Positions 54,900 through 59,033 of a stretch of 59,033 bases of DNA are shown here, one piece after another. Made by a program: the position numbers and the translations under genes. Numbering within the stretch: the stretch's first letter is position 1; every line of letters starts with the position of its first letter. The notes under the pieces are model-generated. The model searched no databases, was not told the DNA's origin, and worked only from the letters and a program-made list of their open reading frames with translations. This stretch comes from Accumulibacter sp. (lineage in GTDB: Bacteria; Pseudomonadota; Gammaproteobacteria; Burkholderiales; Rhodocyclaceae), in contig NZ_JAMTDQ010000097.1 of assembly GCF_023806635.1 (NCBI RefSeq), positions 1 through 59,033 of the forward strand, given 5' to 3'.

Positions 54900-55472
54900 A
54901 TGAACAAGAAGCTTTTGACGGCAGCGATGGCGCTGGCTTTCGTCGCAGGATCCGCGCAGGCGGGTTTGGTATCCCCGGTCACGCCGACGGCGGCTGAACT
55001 CGTCACGACGGGCGGCGAAGTGGTGATCTACTTTGCTGGCCAAAGTGCCGGTTACGACAGCGAGCTCAACCTGATCGAGCCACTGGGCTTTGCCGGCAAT
55101 CCTTTCTTCCAGAACCACTCGACGCCAGTCGGTACGTCACTGAGCCTCGGCACCTATGCAGCAGGGACGGTACTGCGCTTTCGCATGGACGTCACCTCCA
55201 CCGGCAACAGCTTCTTCACCGGCCCCGGCGCAGGCAACCCCGACGGGTTGGTGCACGTCGGCCACGCGAGCTGGGCTGCCGACGGAGTGATTCCGGTCGA
55301 CGGTCTGTGGGTCGGTTTCGAGGATATCTTTGGCGGCGGTGACCGCGACTACGACGACAACCGTTTCGTCTTCACCAACGTCCGCTCCGACGTTCCCGAG
55401 CCGGGCTCGCTGGCTCTCCTGGGTGGCGCCGCACTGGCTGCAGCCGGTCTTCGGCGGCGGCGCGCCCGGTAG
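54900..55472 (+). CDS. PEP-CTERM sorting domain protein with DUF4114-like domain
   Basis: 190 aa, exported and probably exosortase-processed. It has a signal peptide (cut near GSAQA), a beta-rich body, and VGFEDIFGGGDRDYDDNRFV, which resembles DUF4114 Ca2+-binding-type domains (GFEDLxGGGDxDYND). The C-terminal sorting signal is VPEPGSLALLGGAALAAAG followed by LRRRR. AAGGAG precedes the ATG. The sigma-54 promoter upstream matches that of the first PEP-CTERM gene, so the two are probably co-regulated though 31 kb apart. Confidence 0.9.
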   Translation: MNKKLLTAAMALAFVAGSAQAGLVSPVTPTAAELVTTGGEVVIYFAGQSAGYDSELNLIEPLGFAGNPFFQNHSTPVGTSLSLGTYAAGTVLRFRMDVTSTGNSFFTGPGAGNPDGLVHVGHASWAADGVIPVDGLWVGFEDIFGGGDRDYDDNRFVFTNVRSDVPEPGSLALLGGAALAAAGLRRRRAR

Positions 55473-55798
55473 ACGACGGCAATCGGTCAGTTGCGGCAGC
55501 CCCGACGCACCGGGACTGAGCGAATCAGCGGCCGCTGGCAGAGATTCCTGCCAGCGGCCGCCGTCATTCTGTCCGGCCGCAGTAGACGGGCGCCGCTGGA
55601 AGCGGTCACGATGCCTCGGCAACGCGTGCCGGACGTAGGTGCCTGCCCGGCATGAGACTGGCAGCGGCGTTGCAGCGCGCATCCGGATGCCGACAGCCTG
55701 TTCACCACCTTGCGACGGCCGCGCAGGACGCCCGCTGTTCCGCCCATCATGCCGCTCTCAGGCACGTTTCAGCGTGCGTTCTCGACAGAAGGTGCAGC
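55473..55798. other. Gap with a long hairpin
   Basis: About 326 nt between the PEP-CTERM gene and the DUF1499 gene. A perfect 14-bp inverted repeat (GCGGCCGCTGGCAG / CTGCCAGCGGCCGC, loop AGATTC) spans 55528-55561. It has no T-run, so it may be a weak terminator or a repeat element. Nothing else is recognised. Confidence 0.6.
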
Positions 55799-56287
55799 AT
55801 GCGAATCGTCAGGTGGATCGGAATCGGCATCGTCGCCACGCTGCTGCTGGCCGTTCTCGCCGGCCAGGTCGGGCTGTTCGGCGGCACGCCTCCCGAGGAC
55901 CTCGGGGTGCACGCCGGCCGGCTCAAGCCGCCGTCGGAGACCGCCAACAGCGTCAGCAGCCAGGCGTTCCTGTGGGCCGGACACGCGCAGCGTGAGCAGG
56001 CGCAGATTGCCCCGCTGGCGCTCCGCGGCGATGGACCGGCGACGATCGCCAGGCTGCAGGCACTGCTGCAGGGGCAGCCCGGCGTCACCATCGTCGACCA
56101 CCGCGACGACTATCTCTACGTCCGCTGCGAGACGCGACTGATGAAGTTCGTCGACGACGTCGAGTTCTGGTACGACCCCGGCAGCGGGGTGATCCAAGTG
56201 CGCTCGGCGTCGCGCGTCGGGCGCAGCGATTTCGGGCTCAATCGCCGGCGCATCGAGGAACTGCGGACCCGGCTCGCGGCTTCCTGA
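55799..56287 (+). CDS. DUF1499 domain-containing protein
   Basis: A 162-aa membrane-anchored or lipidless exported protein. One N-terminal helix (about 4-24) is followed by the DUF1499 body: RLKPPSETANSVSSQ, YLYVRCETRLMKFVDDVEFW and the closing IQVRSASRVGRSDFGLNRRR. The function of this widespread family is not established. The ATG of MRIVRW is chosen because the anchor begins there. The gene is convergent with the ABC transporter operon. Confidence 0.85.
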   Translation: MRIVRWIGIGIVATLLLAVLAGQVGLFGGTPPEDLGVHAGRLKPPSETANSVSSQAFLWAGHAQREQAQIAPLALRGDGPATIARLQALLQGQPGVTIVDHRDDYLYVRCETRLMKFVDDVEFWYDPGSGVIQVRSASRVGRSDFGLNRRRIEELRTRLAAS

Positions 56288-56371
56288 AGCGGCGCCGACA
56301 GCCGCACCACGATGCCCCCGGGCGTGCAACCGCCGGCTGCAGCCGGACTGCCGCCCCCAAGCTGCCGCGCG

Positions 56372-57136
56372 CTACAGCATGTTCTCGAGGAACGCGCGCG
56401 TGCGTGGGTGTTCGGGCGCGGCAAACAGCTCGCGTGCCGGACGCGCCTCGAGGATCTCGCCGCCGTCCATGAAGACGACGCGGCTCGCCACCTCGCGCGC
56501 GAAGGCCATTTCGTGCGTCACCACCAGCATCGTCATGTGTTCTTCGGCCAGTTCGCGGATGGTACGCAGGACCTCGCCGGTGAGCTCCGGGTCGAGCGCC
56601 GACGTCGGCTCGTCGAAGAGCATGATGTCCGGCTCCATGGCCAGCGCGCGGGCAATCGCGACGCGCTGCTTCTGGCCGCCGGAAAGCCGCGACGGATGAC
56701 TCGCCTGCCTGTCGAGCAGGCCGACCTTGCGCAGCAGTTCCTCGGCTCGCGGGACGATCTCGTCGCGCCGCAGCCCCTTGACGGTGATCGGCGCCTCAAT
56801 GACGTTCTGCAGCACCGTCAGATGCGGAAACAGGTTGAAGTGCTGGAACACCATTCCCATCCGGCGACAGATGCGGCGGATGTCGGCGTCGGGTGCGTAG
56901 CGGCAGACGCCATCGGCGGTGGTGGCGACCAGCGTTTCGCCCTCGATGTCGATGCTGCCGCGGCTGATCGTCTCGAGATGGTTGAGGCAACGCAGGAAGG
57001 TGCTCTTGCCGGACCCCGATGGGCCGATGACGGCAACCACTTCGCCCTGGTCGACCGCCAACGACACGCCCCTGAGCACTTCGACCGCGGCAAAGCGCTT
57101 GTGGACGCCGCGCGCATCGATCATCGGCCTAGCCAT
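56372..57136 (-). CDS. Polar amino acid ABC transporter ATP-binding protein
   Basis: A 254-aa ATPase of the GlnQ/HisP type. Walker A GPSGSGKST, Q-loop VFQHFNLFPHLTVLQNV, signature LSGGQKQRVAIARAL, Walker B IMLFDEPTSALD and the switch histidine in VVTHEM are all intact. It overlaps the permease gene by 8 nt and is the third gene of an operon (binding protein, permease, ATPase). Confidence 0.94.
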   Translation of the reverse strand: MARPMIDARGVHKRFAAVEVLRGVSLAVDQGEVVAVIGPSGSGKSTFLRCLNHLETISRGSIDIEGETLVATTADGVCRYAPDADIRRICRRMGMVFQHFNLFPHLTVLQNVIEAPITVKGLRRDEIVPRAEELLRKVGLLDRQASHPSRLSGGQKQRVAIARALAMEPDIMLFDEPTSALDPELTGEVLRTIRELAEEHMTMLVVTHEMAFAREVASRVVFMDGGEILEARPARELFAAPEHPRTRAFLENML

Positions 57137-57782
57137 CGTAGACCGCGTGCTTCCTTTCCAGGTACTGGAAGGCGAGCGTCAGGACCAGCGTCATCAGCAG
57201 GTAGAACGCCGCCGCGACGACGAAGGGCATCGTCGTGAAATCGCGCTGGACGATGCCGCGCGCGGCGCGCAGCAGGTCATTCATCGCCAGCACGTAGATC
57301 AGCGACGTGTCCTTGACCAGCGTGATCGTCTCGTTGCTCAGCGGCGGCAGGATGCGCTTGAAGACCTGCGGCAGGATGATCCGTCGCATCGTCTGCGCGT
57401 AGCTCAGCCCGAGGACGCGCGCACCCTCATACTGGCCGCGATCGATCGACTGGATGCCGGCGCGGAAGATCTCGGCGAAGTACGCCGCGTAGTTGAGGAC
57501 GAAGGCGACGATGGCGGCCGGAAAATCCGGCAGGCGGACACCGATCAGCGGCACGAAAGGCAGCGCGAAATAGATGAACAGCATCTGCAGCATCAGCGGC
57601 GTGCCGCGCATCAGCCAGATGTAGCCGTTGACCAGGCTGCTGGCGAAGGCGAAGCGCGAAACCCGGACGAGCGCCAGGGCGAGGCCGAGCGGCACCGAGA
57701 GGACGAAGCTGATGAGGAAGACCTGCAGCGTCACCCCCGTGCCCTCGAGCAGGGGGCCGATGATGCGGACCAGGTAGTCCAT
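57129..57782 (-). CDS. Polar amino acid ABC transporter permease
   Basis: A 217-aa inner-membrane protein of the HisM/GlnP family with about five hydrophobic helices. The family motifs are GTGVTLQVFLISFVLSVPLG, YIWLMRGTPLMLQMLFIYF and the EAA loop region EGARVLGLSYAQTMRRIILP. A single permease gene implies a homodimer. It starts 6 nt after the binding-protein gene. Confidence 0.93.
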   Translation of the reverse strand: MDYLVRIIGPLLEGTGVTLQVFLISFVLSVPLGLALALVRVSRFAFASSLVNGYIWLMRGTPLMLQMLFIYFALPFVPLIGVRLPDFPAAIVAFVLNYAAYFAEIFRAGIQSIDRGQYEGARVLGLSYAQTMRRIILPQVFKRILPPLSNETITLVKDTSLIYVLAMNDLLRAARGIVQRDFTTMPFVVAAAFYLLMTLVLTLAFQYLERKHAVYDG

Positions 57783-57788
57783 CCGGGA

Positions 57789-58595
57789 CTATTTCTTGAT
57801 GATGTCCTTGCCGAACCATTTCGTCGATATCGCAGCGGCCGAACCGTCGTTCTTCATCTCGTCGAGCGTCTTCTGCAGGCGCGCCATCAGTTCGACGTCG
57901 TCCTTGCGCGTACCGACACCGTAGTCCTCGGTGCCGAAGTTTTCGTCGAGGACGCGGTACTCCCCCGGCTTCCTGGCGGTGTAGTAGCGGCCGACGACCT
58001 CGTCGACGACCAGCGCGTCGAGCCGGCCGGCGCGCAGATCCATCAGCGCGGTGACGTTGTCGCCGAACTTCTTCAGTTCCTTGACTGACTTCGCGGTGGC
58101 CGCGTCGCGCTCGATGGCCTCGATCGCGCTGCTGCCCTCCTGCACGCCGACAACCTTGCCGGCAAGGTCAGCCTTGGTCCTGAGTGGCGACGCTTCGGGG
58201 ACGACGATGATCTGCCGGTTCTCGAGGTAGGGCGTGGTAAACAGGATCTTCTCCTTGCGCGCCTCGGTGATCGTCAGGCCATTCCACAACACGTCAACCC
58301 GCTTGCCGTTCAGTTCGGCTTCCTTGGCATTCCAGTCGATCGGCTTGAAGCGGACCTCGGCACCGAGCCGCTTGCCGGCTTCCCGGGCGAGATCGATGTC
58401 GAAGCCGACGAGCGTGTTCTGTTCGTCGCGAAAGCCCATCGGCGGGAAGTTGTCGTCCAGTCCGACGACGATGGCGGCGGCCGGCGCCGGTGCCGCCGCC
58501 GGCTTGGCTGCGGCGGTGTCGTCCTTGCGTCCACAGGCCGCGAGCAGCGCGGCGGACACGAGGACGAGCGACAGAACAGTGGTGATCTTCTTCAT
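57789..58595 (-). CDS. Amino acid ABC transporter substrate-binding lipoprotein
   Basis: A 268-aa type II periplasmic binding protein of SBP family 3. A signal peptide ends in the lipobox LLAAC, an Ala/Pro linker (about 28-42) follows, then VGLDDNFPPMGFRDEQNTLV, GFDIDLAREAGKRLG and DVLWNGLTITEARKEKI, the GlnH/HisJ-like signature. The exact amino acid is not evident. The ATG (MKKITTV) is followed by a typical signal sequence. A TATACT box lies upstream on the same strand near 58704. Confidence 0.93.
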   Translation of the reverse strand: MKKITTVLSLVLVSAALLAACGRKDDTAAAKPAAAPAPAAAIVVGLDDNFPPMGFRDEQNTLVGFDIDLAREAGKRLGAEVRFKPIDWNAKEAELNGKRVDVLWNGLTITEARKEKILFTTPYLENRQIIVVPEASPLRTKADLAGKVVGVQEGSSAIEAIERDAATAKSVKELKKFGDNVTALMDLRAGRLDALVVDEVVGRYYTARKPGEYRVLDENFGTEDYGVGTRKDDVELMARLQKTLDEMKNDGSAAAISTKWFGKDIIKK

Positions 58596-58972
58596 TCTTC
58601 TTTCCTGTGAGCGTGACGATGGCGGCGGCGGACGCCGGGGCGGCCGCTTCGTCGCCGGTTTGCGGACACCTGCTTGCCGGGTGAGGTGTGCGACGAGGCC
58701 GCCAGTATAACCAAGTCGCAGCGGTCACCCCGTCACGTTCATCGTCCGCGACAGCGACGTCGGCGCGTCGATCAGGATCGCACGCGACCACTTCTGCCAT
58801 CTCGGCGCCGGTGGTGGCGGCGGCGATGGCTCACTTCGTCGACTTCGGCACACCCGCCGCCGCGGAAGAAACCCCTGCGTCGGCAAGACGCCGCGCCTGC
58901 CGGGAAAAAGGGGGCAGACTGACGATCCCGCTCGTCACCCCGGCGTCAGACTGAACTGAGCCCGGCCCGTTT
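58596..58972. other. Gap upstream of the ABC operon
   Basis: About 377 nt with the minus-strand -10 TATACT at 58704-58709 (109 nt from the binding-protein start). Its right half includes an A-run (GGGAAAAAGGGGG near 58905) and no recognisable gene or RNA. Confidence 0.45.
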
Positions 58973-59033
58973 TCACTTCTGCGCCTCTGCGACGCGGCCG
59001 AGGTTGTCGAGCGACACCGACAGGTCGCGCAGC
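58973..59033 (-). CDS. TPR-like protein, C-terminus only (partial)
   Basis: Only the last 19 codons and stop are present, reading LRDLSVSLDNLGRVAEAQK. The RDLSVSLxxLGxVAxA pattern is that of repeat units in tetratricopeptide-repeat-like proteins. The rest lies beyond the window edge, so no function can be given. Confidence 0.6.
   Translation of the reverse strand, partial: LRDLSVSLDNLGRVAEAQK

Noticed and set aside
55528-55561. Rho-independent terminator of PEP-CTERM gene 2
   Set aside because: The stem is excellent but no T-run follows, so it is listed only as a hairpin within the gap.

Overview
The window is GC-rich DNA (about 65% by eye) from a betaproteobacterium, most likely Rhodocyclales and possibly a Candidatus Accumulibacter-type organism. 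This is inferred from the codon bias, the radC-rpmB neighbourhood, a PPK2 polyphosphate kinase, two PEP-CTERM surface proteins behind sigma-54-type promoters, a large Cache/PAS/GAF/GGDEF/EAL sensor and a bacteriohemerythrin. No tRNA, rRNA, CRISPR array, transposase or replication origin was seen.

Layout. 1-7.3 kb: rpmB (cut by the window edge), radC, coaBC-dut, dsbB, a membrane fatty acid desaturase, an RstA/RstB-like two-component pair and two tiny coupled ORFs ending at a strong terminator. 7.4-18.1 kb: an MscS channel, rsmB, a DUF3108 protein, purN and dedA on the minus strand; mutL-miaA on plus; then fetB-fetA and ppk2 on minus. 18.4-24.2 kb: a binding-protein lipoprotein with a c-di-GMP sensor, then PEP-CTERM gene 1. 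24.2-27.3 kb: structured repeats, then aspA-dcu for aspartate/fumarate metabolism. 27.5-39.4 kb: exported hypotheticals, an antitoxin remnant, a K+ channel-like protein, an ECF sigma/cupin/SRPBCC operon, a decayed YbiR-type transporter, hemerythrin, a tyrosine/dual-specificity phosphatase, an aldose dehydrogenase, a YkgJ protein and an exported isoaspartyl methyltransferase.

39.4-53.8 kb is an accessory, defence-type island, almost all on the minus strand. It holds (a) a three-gene module of a HEPN-like small protein, a ParA-like ATPase with a KGGVGR P-loop and a second P-loop ATPase; (b) a 1007-aa protein joining an N-terminal RelE/ParE-like region, a UvrD-type helicase and ankyrin repeats; (c) a BrnT/BrnA toxin-antitoxin pair with a palindromic operator; (d) a four-gene operon joined by successive 4-nt ATGA overlaps: type III Res, a VapC PIN toxin, type III Mod and a pRiA4b ORF-3-like protein. 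The C-terminus of Res looks like the toxin-neutralising tail of a VapB antitoxin, so restriction and addiction may be fused. The target-recognition region of Mod is conspicuously AT-rich, as if imported.

53.8-59.0 kb returns to ordinary genes: a nitroreductase, PEP-CTERM gene 2, a DUF1499 protein, a polar amino acid ABC transporter and the 3' end of a TPR-like gene. All function calls rest on reading motifs by eye; no database search was run.
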